In this document: piece by piece, positions 28,711 through 36,718 of the stretch | How the letters are laid out: every line of letters starts with the position of its first letter | Position numbering within the stretch: the stretch's first letter is position 1 | Assembly: GCF_000219605.1 (NCBI RefSeq) | Contig: NC_015740.1 | Span: forward strand, 3,534,001-3,598,000 | Length of the DNA stretch: 64,000 nt | From: Stutzerimonas stutzeri | GTDB lineage: Bacteria; Pseudomonadota; Gammaproteobacteria; Pseudomonadales; Pseudomonadaceae | Reading direction: 5' to 3' | Program-made: the position numbers and the translations under genes | Notes under the pieces: generated by a model | What the model saw: only the letters and a program-made list of their open reading frames with translations | Told to the model about the DNA's origin: nothing | The model's database searches: none

Positions 28711-29658
28711 ATGATGAAGAAGAGCGATGTCGCCTGGACCCTCGTTGGGGTCTCGGCTGTGCTGCTGTCCGGCTACTTGCTGTACCACGAGGTTCGCAAT
28801 ATCTCGCTGACCGAGCTGGCCGACAGCCTGCGAGCCATCGGCGCCCGGGGCTGGCTGCTCGCGGCACTGTCGACGCTGGGCGCTTATGTCGCGCTGGCCT
28901 GGTATGACCGCATTGCCATGGCCCATCTGGGCAAGACGATTTCTTGGTGGTTCATCGCGCTCTGCTCGTTCACCACCTATGCGCTGGCGCACAACATTGG
29001 CGCGTCGGTGTTCTCCGGCGCGCTGGTGCGCTATCGGGCGTATCGCAGCAAGGGCCTGACGCCGCAGGAAATCGGCATTCTGATCGTCTTCTGTTCGCTG
29101 ACCTTCACCCTCGGCACGCTGCTGGCAGCCGGCGTCGTGCTGATCCTCAAGCCTCAGCTGCTCGATCGCCTGGTCCACAGCGCCGGTTGGGTGTCCCTGG
29201 CCATCGGCTGCGGGCTGCTGGCGCTGATCGCACTCTACGTTTTCGGTGCGTGGCGCCAGTTGCCGCCCTGGCGGCTGGGCAAATGGCACATTCAGTATCC
29301 GCGCCTGCCGATCGTCGGTCGGCAGCTGCTGGCCGGCCCGCTGGAACTGCTCTGTGCGGCGGCGATCATCTATTTCGCGCTACCGGCCGAACACAATCCG
29401 GGTTATCTCACGGTGCTCGGGGTGTTTCTCGCGTCCTTCTCGCTCGCGCTGCTGTCCCACGCACCCGGAGGGCTTGGCGTGCTGGAGCTGACGTTCCTTT
29501 CGGCATTGCCGGAGGTGCCCAAGGTCGACGTGCTGGCGGCACTGATCGTCTTTCGCGGCTTCTATCTGCTGCTGCCGTTCGCCCTGGCCATGGTGGTCGT
29601 GCTGGTCTTCGAATTCGACCAGTGGCGCAATCGACGCCGCGAAGCGCCGATCCGTTGA
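28711..29658 (+). CDS. YbhN/UPF0104-family membrane protein (LPG synthase transmembrane-like)
   Basis: Inner-membrane protein of 315 residues with about eight hydrophobic segments, resembling the flippase-type domain of lysylphosphatidylglycerol synthases. Landmarks: GYLLYHEVRNISLTELADSL, YALAHNIGASVFSGALVRYR and the terminal SHAPGGLGVLELTF ... GFYLLLPF. There is no aminoacyl-transferase domain, so it is not MprF itself. The start is uncertain: the tandem ATGs at 28711/28714 match the family, although an AAGGAG at 28684-28689 lies about 20 bases upstream. It is divergent from the P450, 203 bp apart. Confidence 0.82.
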   Translation: MMKKSDVAWTLVGVSAVLLSGYLLYHEVRNISLTELADSLRAIGARGWLLAALSTLGAYVALAWYDRIAMAHLGKTISWWFIALCSFTTYALAHNIGASVFSGALVRYRAYRSKGLTPQEIGILIVFCSLTFTLGTLLAAGVVLILKPQLLDRLVHSAGWVSLAIGCGLLALIALYVFGAWRQLPPWRLGKWHIQYPRLPIVGRQLLAGPLELLCAAAIIYFALPAEHNPGYLTVLGVFLASFSLALLSHAPGGLGVLELTFLSALPEVPKVDVLAALIVFRGFYLLLPFALAMVVVLVFEFDQWRNRRREAPIR

Positions 29659-29767
29659 GCCGACGGCGGATCGGGAAACACTACGACACCCCATATCGAC
29701 CAAGATGGTCTGGCGAAGACGCGCCACACAGGCGATCATGCAGCCCTCTTCCGACCTATCCGATGTC

Positions 29768-30499
29768 ATGACCGAAACTGCCCATACCCGCGCCGAACAT
29801 AAACCGCGCCCGCTGATCGACCTGGCCGTCAGTATCCTGATCCCCTCGCTGATCCTGATGAAACTCAGCGGCGAAGACCGCCTCGGCGCCGACGGTGCCC
29901 TGCTGCTCGCCCTGGCCTTCCCGCTGGGCTGGGGGCTCTGGGAGCTGGCCAGATATCGCAAGTTCAACTGGATCGCACTGCTCGGCCTGATCAGCGTGCT
30001 ACTGACCGGCGGCATCGGCCTGCTGCAGCTGGACACCCAGTGGCTGGCGATCAAGGAAGCGGCGGTGCCGGGCATCATCGGGATCGCGGTACTGGCCTCC
30101 ACGCGCACCCGCTACCCGCTCATCCGCACGCTGCTGTACAACCCCAAGGTACTCAACGTGGACAAGATCCACGAACAGCTCGAGCGCAACGGCCAGACCG
30201 AACACTTCGAGACACGCCTGTTGCGGGCTACCTACCTGCTCAGCGGCACCTTCTTCTTCTCGTCCTTCATGAACTACGTGCTGGCCAAGTGGATCGTCAA
30301 CAGCCCGGCAGGCAGCGAGGCGTTCAATGCCGAACTGGGCCGCATGACGCTGCTCAGCTATCCGATGATCGCCATTCCCAGCATGCTGATGATGATGGCG
30401 ATCTTCTTCTATCTCTGGCGCACCATCCACGGCCTGACTGGCCTGCGCCTTGAGGACATCATGGCTAGCGGAAGCCAGGAACAGGGCGGTAGCAAGTAA
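29768..30499 (+). CDS. VC0807-family inner-membrane protein
   Basis: Integral membrane protein of 243 residues with about six hydrophobic helices. It opens with KPRPLIDLAVSILIPSLILMKLSG and contains FPLGWGLWELARYRKFN and the central loop LLYNPKVLNVDKIHEQL. The family has unknown function. ATGs at 29738 and 29768 are both possible; 29768 matches the usual N-terminus, 29738 has a slightly better AGGCG site. It ends at a bidirectional terminator shared with a tiny convergent gene. Confidence 0.78.
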   Translation: MTETAHTRAEHKPRPLIDLAVSILIPSLILMKLSGEDRLGADGALLLALAFPLGWGLWELARYRKFNWIALLGLISVLLTGGIGLLQLDTQWLAIKEAAVPGIIGIAVLASTRTRYPLIRTLLYNPKVLNVDKIHEQLERNGQTEHFETRLLRATYLLSGTFFFSSFMNYVLAKWIVNSPAGSEAFNAELGRMTLLSYPMIAIPSMLMMMAIFFYLWRTIHGLTGLRLEDIMASGSQEQGGSK

Positions 30500-30505
30500 A
30501 CGAAA

Positions 30506-30541
30506 AAAAGGGCCGCCCGGCACGCGCCGAGCAGCCCTTTT
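30506..30541. terminator. Bidirectional terminator
   Basis: AAAAGGGC (30506-30513) pairs with GCCCTTTT (30534-30541), with further pairing inside. A/T tracts on both flanks allow it to serve both the rightward VC0807-family gene and the leftward small gene. Confidence 0.75.
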
Positions 30542-30555
30542 AAAGCCCCGTCCCG

Positions 30556-30642
30556 TCAGAACAGCAGCTTGAAGATCCCGATCACCACGATCAGGCCGAT
30601 GATGAAGATGATGCCCGCGGTTCCGCCAATGAATTTCAGCAT
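30556..30642 (-). CDS. 28-residue hydrophobic membrane peptide
   Basis: Small gene of 29 codons. The peptide begins MLKFIGGTAGIIFIIGLIVV and ends IGIFKLLF: a single membrane-spanning helix of about 20 residues with Lys at both ends. A strong GGGAGAGA ribosome site lies six to seven bases before the ATG at 30642, and the shared terminator follows the stop. Together these make a real gene likely. It is below usual length cut-offs. Function is unknown; toxin-like, regulatory or complex-stabilising roles are all open. Confidence 0.72.
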   Translation of the reverse strand: MLKFIGGTAGIIFIIGLIVVIGIFKLLF

Positions 30643-30739
30643 GCCGTTCTCTCCCGTTTTTCCAAGTCTGTGATTTTGTGACAGCCCTGGCTCCAGGCCG
30701 TTCGACGAAATCCGACCGGGGTAGACGGGGACGGCGCCG

Positions 30740-31639
30740 TCAGCCTGCGGCCAGCAGCATCCAGAGCGGCAGGCTGACCGCCGCCGCCACGGTGGAAAGG
30801 AAGACCGTCGAGCTGACCGCGCGGGTGTCGTCGGAATGTTTCACGAAGGCCAGCACATTGACCCCGCTGGGGCAGGCGGCAAGCAGCACCAGCACGTTTC
30901 GCGCATCCTGATTCAGCCCCGGCAGCATACCGCTCAGCCACCAGACAAGGGCCGGGAACAGCGCCAGCTTGATTAGGGTCAGCAGCAGTACCGAAGCGCT
31001 TGGCCGCAGCCGATAACGCGACAGACTGATGCCCAGCACCATCAGCGCGCAGGGCAGCGCCGCCTGCGCCAGCCAACCGGCGATTCGCCAGAGCGGCTCG
31101 GGTAGTTCCAGGCCGGAGAGATTCAGCAGAGCCCCCAGCAGCAGGCCGACGATCAGCGGGTTGGCCAGGTTCTTCAACAACGCTGGAACACTGACCTTGT
31201 CGCCATCACCGAGCGCCGCATAGAAGCTCTGCAGCGAAAACAACACCAGGCTGTGGAACACCAGGATGGCGAACACGTATACCAGGCTCTCGGCGCCGAG
31301 CAGCGTCGTCACCAGCGGGATGCCGACCAGCACATTGTTCGAGTAGGCGGCCGTGAGACCAAGCGGCGTGGCCCGCCCGGCGCGGCGGTGAGCGGCCAGG
31401 TTGACCAACAGGAAAACCAGCAGCACCGGCACGAAATAGCCCAGCAGGAGCATCGGCGACATGCCATCGCTCAGCTCGGCGCGCGCGATACCGGTGAACA
31501 ACACCGCTGGCATGAACAGCTTGAAGGTGACGCTGGCCAGCCCGGCAGCACCTTCATTGGTTAGCCACTGACGCCAACCGAACAGATATCCAAGCGTGAT
31601 CAGACCGAAGATCGGCAGGATCGCCAATACCACTACCAT
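30740..31639 (-). CDS. AEC-family transporter
   Basis: Inner-membrane permease of 299 residues of the auxin-efflux-carrier/malonate-transporter family, with ten hydrophobic segments. Landmarks: MVVVLAILPIFGLITLGYL, SNNVLVGIPLVTTLLG and the C-terminal CPSGVNVLAFVKHS. Bacterial members export or import small carboxylates; the substrate here cannot be inferred. It stands alone on the minus strand, 104 bp downstream of the rmlD-like gene. Confidence 0.85.
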   Translation of the reverse strand: MVVVLAILPIFGLITLGYLFGWRQWLTNEGAAGLASVTFKLFMPAVLFTGIARAELSDGMSPMLLLGYFVPVLLVFLLVNLAAHRRAGRATPLGLTAAYSNNVLVGIPLVTTLLGAESLVYVFAILVFHSLVLFSLQSFYAALGDGDKVSVPALLKNLANPLIVGLLLGALLNLSGLELPEPLWRIAGWLAQAALPCALMVLGISLSRYRLRPSASVLLLTLIKLALFPALVWWLSGMLPGLNQDARNVLVLLAACPSGVNVLAFVKHSDDTRAVSSTVFLSTVAAAVSLPLWMLLAAG

Positions 31640-31743
31640 GTGCCCTCCGAGAGCCGAACGTCAGGCCACGCCTTGGCGCGGGGGGCGCAAGAATACACGC
31701 TGGGCAGGGAGATCGCACCGGCGGTCCGAGTACCGCCACCGGG

Positions 31744-32664
31744 TCAGGCGCGGAAGGTCCGCTCCCGCTTGACCGCATTTGCCTCCTGCTGGCGCAGAAT
31801 TGCCAGCACATCGGCCAGGTCTTCCTGCCAGCGGTGCGGGGCAAGACCGAACGCTGCCTCGAATCGACTGCAATCGAGCACGGACCAGGCCGGTCGCCTG
31901 GCCGGCGTCGGATATTGCGCCGTCATGATCGGCGATACCTCGGGCTGCCTGGCGATCAGCCCGGCCGCTTCACCTTGACGGAAGATTTCGACGGCGAAGT
32001 CGTACCAGGAGCAGGCAGGCGCGCCGCTGTAGTGGTAGACGCCCCAGGCGAGTTCCGCACCGTCCGCATAGCGCCGGGCCAGCTCGAGCAGCACCGAGGC
32101 GATGCTGCCGGCCTGAGTCGGACAGCCGATCTGGTCGCTCACCACACCCAGCGCATCACGCTGGCGCGCCAGGCGCAGCATGGTCTTGACGAAGTTATGC
32201 CCATGTACGCCATACACCCAGCTGGTGCGCAGGATCAGATGAGCCGGCAGACAGCTGCGGATCGCCTCTTCACCGGCCAGTTTACTCGCGCCGTAGACGC
32301 CGGTCGGACCGGTCTCGTCGCTTTCGGTATAAGGCCGGGTGGCTTTGCCCGAGAACACGTAGTCGGTGGAAATGTGAAACAGCGGAACACCCGCGTGCTT
32401 GGCAGCCTCGGCCAGGTGACGCGGACCGTCGCGATTGACCGCATACGCCTGCTCGCCATGGGACTCGGCATTATCCACATGGGTATAGGCGGCCGCGTTG
32501 ATGATCAGCTCGGGACGCTGACGCATCGCGTCGGCCACTTGCTCAGGCTTGGCGATGTCCAGCTGTGCCCGCGCCGGGGCCAGCACATCCAGTCCGAAAC
32601 GTGACGCCCGCTCCACCAGCTCACGACCAACTTGGCCACCAGCACCGCAAACGAGGATTCGCAT
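31744..32664 (-). CDS. rmlD: dTDP-4-dehydrorhamnose reductase
   Basis: NADPH-dependent short-chain reductase of 306 residues making dTDP-L-rhamnose. The nucleotide loop is MRILVCGAGGQVGRELVER. Other landmarks: INAAAYTHVDNAE, STDYVFSG, the catalytic YGASK and RTSWVYG. The ATG at 32664 precedes the Rossmann motif; an upstream extension to 32787 is rejected. The usual partners rmlB, rmlA and rmlC are absent here, so it is either a dispersed pathway member or a related sugar-nucleotide reductase. Confidence 0.85.
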   Translation of the reverse strand: MRILVCGAGGQVGRELVERASRFGLDVLAPARAQLDIAKPEQVADAMRQRPELIINAAAYTHVDNAESHGEQAYAVNRDGPRHLAEAAKHAGVPLFHISTDYVFSGKATRPYTESDETGPTGVYGASKLAGEEAIRSCLPAHLILRTSWVYGVHGHNFVKTMLRLARQRDALGVVSDQIGCPTQAGSIASVLLELARRYADGAELAWGVYHYSGAPACSWYDFAVEIFRQGEAAGLIARQPEVSPIMTAQYPTPARRPAWSVLDCSRFEAAFGLAPHRWQEDLADVLAILRQQEANAVKRERTFRA

Positions 32665-32923
32665 TCTTTGTCGCCTCATCGACGACGTTCGCGGCCAGCG
32701 CGAACGTCCGAAAATGGTTCTAGCCACGGCATCACGCACGCGTGCGCGGTGTCGCCGCAGGTCCCATCGAAACAGGCAGGAGCGCATCTTGACGCCGGCT
32801 CAAGCGGCGGAGCAGAGCCTGCCCGTGCATGATGGATGTGGTTTCCAGCCACGTTGAGGCCAGACGAAAGGCACTTTGTTCCCGGCCGGATAGAATTTTT
32901 TTCCACGTCCCGGCTGCCGACCT

Positions 32924-33631
32924 TCAGAGCAACACCGGCAAACGTGCGCCGACCCGAAGCTCCACGGGGGACAGCTCGACCCCGTAGGCAAGCACCTCGA
33001 CACCTGCCGCCACCGCGTCGCGCAGCGCAGCGGCGTAACCCGGATCGATCTCCTCGGCCGGACGGACCGCGTCCACGCCGCTCAGATTGACGCAGTACAG
33101 CTGCACCGCGCGCACCCCGGCGCGCGCCAGCGCCGCCAGTTCGCGCAGATGCCGTGCACCGCGCAGCGTCACGGCATCAGGGAACGCCGCCACTGCTGTG
33201 TCGGCGAACCCCAGGGTGACGCTCTTGACCTCAACGTAGGCCGGCCCGCCGTCGAACTCGAGGCGAAAGTCCACGCGACTGTTCTCCACGCCATAGGCCA
33301 CTTCGCGCTTGAGCGCCGAGAAGCCGGCCAGCTCGGCGATCTGTCCGCCCAGCAATGCTTCCTCGACCAGAGGATTGGCGCGCGCGGTGTTCACGCAGGC
33401 CAATCGCCCCTGCGGCGTCTCCACCAGCTCCCAGGTGCCGGGCAGCTTGCGTCGAGGATCGCTGCTGCGCTGGAACCACACCCGCGCGCCCTCGCTCATG
33501 CAGTTGAGCATCGAGCCGGTGTTGGGACAGTGGATGCACATCGCCTCGCCCTCGTCGGTGACGATATCGGCGAGAAAGCGCTTGTAGCGCCTGACCAGAC
33601 GGCCCCGCTCCAGCGGTTGCGCGAAGCGCAT
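32924..33631 (-). CDS. sfsA: DNA/RNA nuclease SfsA
   Basis: Protein of 235 residues of the SfsA family, first known as a sugar-fermentation-stimulation DNA-binding protein and with a nuclease-like fold. Landmarks: [33 protein letters not shown] and SRVDFRLEF ... [10 protein letters not shown], which is the PD-(D/E)XK-like core. The ATG at 33631 overlaps the aminotransferase stop by one base (TGATG). The physiological role is unclear. Confidence 0.93.
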   Translation of the reverse strand: MRFAQPLERGRLVRRYKRFLADIVTDEGEAMCIHCPNTGSMLNCMSEGARVWFQRSSDPRRKLPGTWELVETPQGRLACVNTARANPLVEEALLGGQIAELAGFSALKREVAYGVENSRVDFRLEFDGGPAYVEVKSVTLGFADTAVAAFPDAVTLRGARHLRELAALARAGVRAVQLYCVNLSGVDAVRPAEEIDPGYAAALRDAVAAGVEVLAYGVELSPVELRVGARLPVLL

Positions 33632-34803
33632 CAGGGTCGCCAGCTACGCAGGCCGCAGGCGATGCGCTCGACGGCCTGTTCCAGGCGCGGCAGATCCTGC
33701 GTGTAGGCGAAGCGCACATGATGGCCGGCCTGGTGACGGCCAAAGTCCAGTCCCGGCGTGATGGCGACGTACTCCGTTTCCAGCATGTGCTGGCAGAACC
33801 CATAGGCGTCGCCGCCGAAGGCGCTGATGTCTGCATACAGATAGAAGGCTCCCTGCGGCTCGACCGCGATGCCGAAGCCCAGCTCGCGCAGGGCTGGCAG
33901 CAGGAAGTCCCGACGCCGGGCAAACTCGCCGCGACGCGCCTCGAGGATCTCCAGCGTCGCCGGCTCGAAACAGGCCAGCGCCGCGTGCTGGGCCATGCTT
34001 GGCGCGCTGATGTATAGGTTCTGTGCCAGCTTTTCCAGCTCGGGCACGGCCGCCGGCGGTGCCACCAGCCAGCCCAGGCGCCAGCCGGTCATGCCGAAGT
34101 ACTTGGAAAAGCTGTTGAGCACGAAGGCCTCGTCATCGACTTCCAGCACGCTGGCCGCATCCGTGCCGTAGGTCAGCCCGTGATAGATCTCGTCGACCAC
34201 CAAGTGGCCGCCGCGCTCCTTCAGCGCCGCCGAAAGGGCGGCCAGTTCGGGCCGCTCGAGCAGCGTCCCGGTGGGGTTGGCCGGCGATGCCACCAACGCG
34301 CCAACGCTGTCGCGATCCCAATAGCGCTCGACCAGTTCAGGGGTCAGCTGATAGCGCATCTCGGGGCCGACCGGCACGAGCTGCGCGGCGCCTTCCACCA
34401 GTCGCAGGAAGTGCCGGTTGCACGGATAACCCGGATCGGCCAGCAGCCAGTGCTTGCCCGGATCCACCAGCAGGCTGGAGGCCAGCAGCAGCGCACCGGA
34501 GCCGCCGGGAGTAATCAGGATCCGTTCGGGGTCAATGCTTAATCGATAGCGTTGGGCATAGAAGCCGGCAATCGCCTCGCGCAGCTGTGGCAGGCCACGG
34601 GCGGAGGTGTAGCGGGTGTGCCCGGCCGCTAGCGCGGCCTGTCCCGCGGCGACGATGGGCGCGGCGGTGGTGAAGTCCGGCTCGCCGATTTCCAGGTGAA
34701 TGACGTCGTGGCCTTGAACTTGGAGCTGATTGGCCCGCTCCAACAGCGCCATGACGTGGAAAGGTTCGATTGCGCGACTGCGTGCGCTGTACGACGAGGT
34801 CAT
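33631..34803 (-). CDS. PLP-dependent aminotransferase, class I/II
   Basis: Cytosolic aminotransferase of 390 residues. Landmarks: [26 protein letters not shown], the Asp/Tyr PLP contacts in [12 protein letters not shown], the Schiff-base Lys in [15 protein letters not shown], and the C-terminal Arg in VRFAYTQ. It is aspartate/alanine-aminotransferase-like (AspC/AlaA branch); the amino donor is not resolved. The ATG at 34803 follows AGGAAGG. It is coupled with sfsA and divergent from dksA. I recall the aminotransferase-sfsA-dksA-gluQ order from other pseudomonads. Confidence 0.9.
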   Translation of the reverse strand: MTSSYSARSRAIEPFHVMALLERANQLQVQGHDVIHLEIGEPDFTTAAPIVAAGQAALAAGHTRYTSARGLPQLREAIAGFYAQRYRLSIDPERILITPGGSGALLLASSLLVDPGKHWLLADPGYPCNRHFLRLVEGAAQLVPVGPEMRYQLTPELVERYWDRDSVGALVASPANPTGTLLERPELAALSAALKERGGHLVVDEIYHGLTYGTDAASVLEVDDEAFVLNSFSKYFGMTGWRLGWLVAPPAAVPELEKLAQNLYISAPSMAQHAALACFEPATLEILEARRGEFARRRDFLLPALRELGFGIAVEPQGAFYLYADISAFGGDAYGFCQHMLETEYVAITPGLDFGRHQAGHHVRFAYTQDLPRLEQAVERIACGLRSWRP

Positions 34804-34994
34804 CTGACCTTCCTGTTGAGAACAAAACGTGAATTCTACCCAAGGTCCCGAAGCCGCTGCAGCCACTGTTGGAAAGGGGAGTAGCGCACCCCGAGCCGAT
34901 CTGGTAAGTTCGCCCGCTTGCAGCCGCAGGGCCGGCACGGGCCGGCAAGGGACAAATCATCCTGCGCAATGGACATAGCGAGAGGCGTTCATCC

Positions 34995-35441
34995 ATGCCC
35001 ATTACCAAAGAAACACCGTCGAGCAAGCAACTGATTCGCGCCTTCGAGCCCTACAAGGAAAGCCAGGGCGAGGAATACATGAGCGACAAGATGCGCGCCC
35101 ACTTCACCGGCATCCTGAACAAGTGGAAGCAGGAGCTGATGGAAGAGGTCGATCGCACCGTGCACCACATGCAGGACGAAGCTGCCAACTTCCCGGATCC
35201 GGCCGACCGCGCCAGTCAGGAAGAAGAGTTCAGCCTGGAACTGCGCGCCCGCGACCGCGAGCGCAAGCTGATCAAGAAGATCGACGAGACGCTGCAGCTG
35301 ATCGAAGACAACGAATACGGCTGGTGCGATTCCTGCGGTGTCGAAATCGGCATCCGTCGCCTGGAAGCGCGCCCCACCGCCACCCTCTGCATCGATTGCA
35401 AGACGCTGGCGGAGATCAAGGAAAAGCAGATCGGTTCCTGA
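34995..35441 (+). CDS. dksA: RNA polymerase-binding transcription factor DksA
   Basis: ppGpp co-regulator of 148 residues that enters the RNA polymerase secondary channel to control rRNA and amino acid promoters. The long coiled coil (about 32-107) carries acidic tip residues Asp68 and Asp71 in DPADRA. The zinc finger has Cys111, Cys114, Cys132 and Cys135. Presence of all four Cys shows the zinc form, not the Cys-poor DksA2. It lies upstream of gluQ. Confidence 0.97.
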   Translation: MPITKETPSSKQLIRAFEPYKESQGEEYMSDKMRAHFTGILNKWKQELMEEVDRTVHHMQDEAANFPDPADRASQEEEFSLELRARDRERKLIKKIDETLQLIEDNEYGWCDSCGVEIGIRRLEARPTATLCIDCKTLAEIKEKQIGS

Positions 35442-35530
35442 TCCCGAACGGGGCGCTACGGCGCCCCGCTTCATTTCCAGGCCCTGCACCGTTTCATCCG
35501 CCTCGCCATCACCGATCGCGCCGGCCCGCC

Positions 35531-36436
35531 ATGTCCTCCTCCGCTCCGCCCCAGCCCGCACGCTACATCGGTCGCTTTGCACCGACCCCCAGCGGCTACC
35601 TGCACTTCGGCTCGCTGATCGCGGCCCTCGCTTCCTATCTCGACGCCCGTTCGGTCGGCGGCCTTTGGTTGCTGCGCATGGAAGACATCGATCCGCCACG
35701 GGAGATGCCCGGCGCCCAGCGGGCCATCGTCGAGACGCTGCAGAGCTACGGCTTCGAATGGGACGGCGACATGCTGCGCCAGAGCGAACGTCACGCTGCG
35801 TATCGGGACGCCATCGAACGGCTGCTGGATGAAGGCCAGGCGTATGCGTGCACCTGCTCGCGCAAGCAGCTCGAAGGCTACCCGGGCCCCTACCCCGGCT
35901 TCTGCCGCGCCGCCGGTCGCAGCCTCGAGGATGCTGCCATCCGCCTGCGCGTACCCAATCGTGAATACGTCTTCATCGATCGTGTGCAAGGCGAGTTCCG
36001 CCAGCATCTGGGCCGCGAGGTCGGCGATTTCGTCATTCGCCGCCGCGACGGCCTGATTGCCTATCAGCTGGCCGTGGTACTGGATGACGCCTGGCAAGGT
36101 GTCACCGATGTGGTGCGTGGCGCCGACCTGCTCGATTCGACGCCGCGCCAGCTTTATCTGCAGGAAGTCCTCGGCCTGCCACAACCACGCTACCTGCACC
36201 TGCCGCTGATCATCCAGCCGGACGGACACAAGCTCGGCAAGAGCTATCGCTCGCCACCGCTGCAGGCCCAGGAGGCCAGCCCTCTGCTGCTTCGCGCGCT
36301 GCGTGCCCTTGGCCAGCAACCGCCAGCGGAACTGGACGGCGCGCTGCCAGCGGACATTCTCGGCTGGGCCGTTGCCCACTGGAATGCAGCACGCATCCCG
36401 CGGGTCCGCACCCTCGCCGAAGCCCAGCTGCGCTGA
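35531..36436 (+). CDS. gluQ: Glutamyl-Q tRNA(Asp) synthetase
   Basis: Protein of 301 residues resembling a truncated glutamyl-tRNA synthetase without the anticodon-binding domain. It attaches Glu to queuosine in tRNA(Asp). Landmarks: GRFAPTPSGYLHFGSL (HIGH-type), RMEDIDPPR, zinc ligands in ACTCSRKQ and PGFCRAA, and the KMSKS-like KLGKS. The ATG at 35531 is chosen as the family start. It is conserved downstream of dksA. Confidence 0.95.
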   Translation: MSSSAPPQPARYIGRFAPTPSGYLHFGSLIAALASYLDARSVGGLWLLRMEDIDPPREMPGAQRAIVETLQSYGFEWDGDMLRQSERHAAYRDAIERLLDEGQAYACTCSRKQLEGYPGPYPGFCRAAGRSLEDAAIRLRVPNREYVFIDRVQGEFRQHLGREVGDFVIRRRDGLIAYQLAVVLDDAWQGVTDVVRGADLLDSTPRQLYLQEVLGLPQPRYLHLPLIIQPDGHKLGKSYRSPPLQAQEASPLLLRALRALGQQPPAELDGALPADILGWAVAHWNAARIPRVRTLAEAQLR

Positions 36437-36541
36437 GCCACGCATGGATCGAACTACCCGAGGCGAGCTTTTGCCTGCCGCTGGTGGCTTGCCGCGTGCC
36501 GCTGCTCTACCATCGCCCTCACTTCCGACACGAGACCCGGC

Positions 36542-36718
36542 ATGTATATCTACCGACTGGTGCTGCTCCTGGTGGTGGGGATCTACCTGTTCTCCCCCGC
36601 CATCATGGACTGGTGGATCGACCCCAACGGTGCCTGGTATCGGCCCTATCTGCTGTGGCTGATCCTGATCGTGGTGACCTTCATTCTCCAGAGCCAGCGT
36701 GATGCAGACGAGCTTTAG
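36542..36718 (+). CDS. cbrX: Small membrane protein CbrX, upstream of cbrA
   Basis: Two-helix membrane peptide of 58 residues (MYIYRLVLLLVVGIYLFSPA; then WYRPYLLWLILIVVTFILQ). The stop at 36718 lies inside cbrA, overlapping it by 17 bases. In P. putida an equivalent small frame named cbrX is translationally coupled to cbrA. The same arrangement here, with a poor ribosome site before cbrA, supports that role. Whether the peptide has its own function is unknown. Confidence 0.85.
   Translation: MYIYRLVLLLVVGIYLFSPAIMDWWIDPNGAWYRPYLLWLILIVVTFILQSQRDADEL

Noticed and set aside
30665..30700. TGTGA-TTT-TGTGA as a Vfr/CRP site upstream of the 28-aa gene
   Set aside because: The half-sites are direct repeats three bases apart, not the inverted TGTGA-N6-TCACA arrangement.
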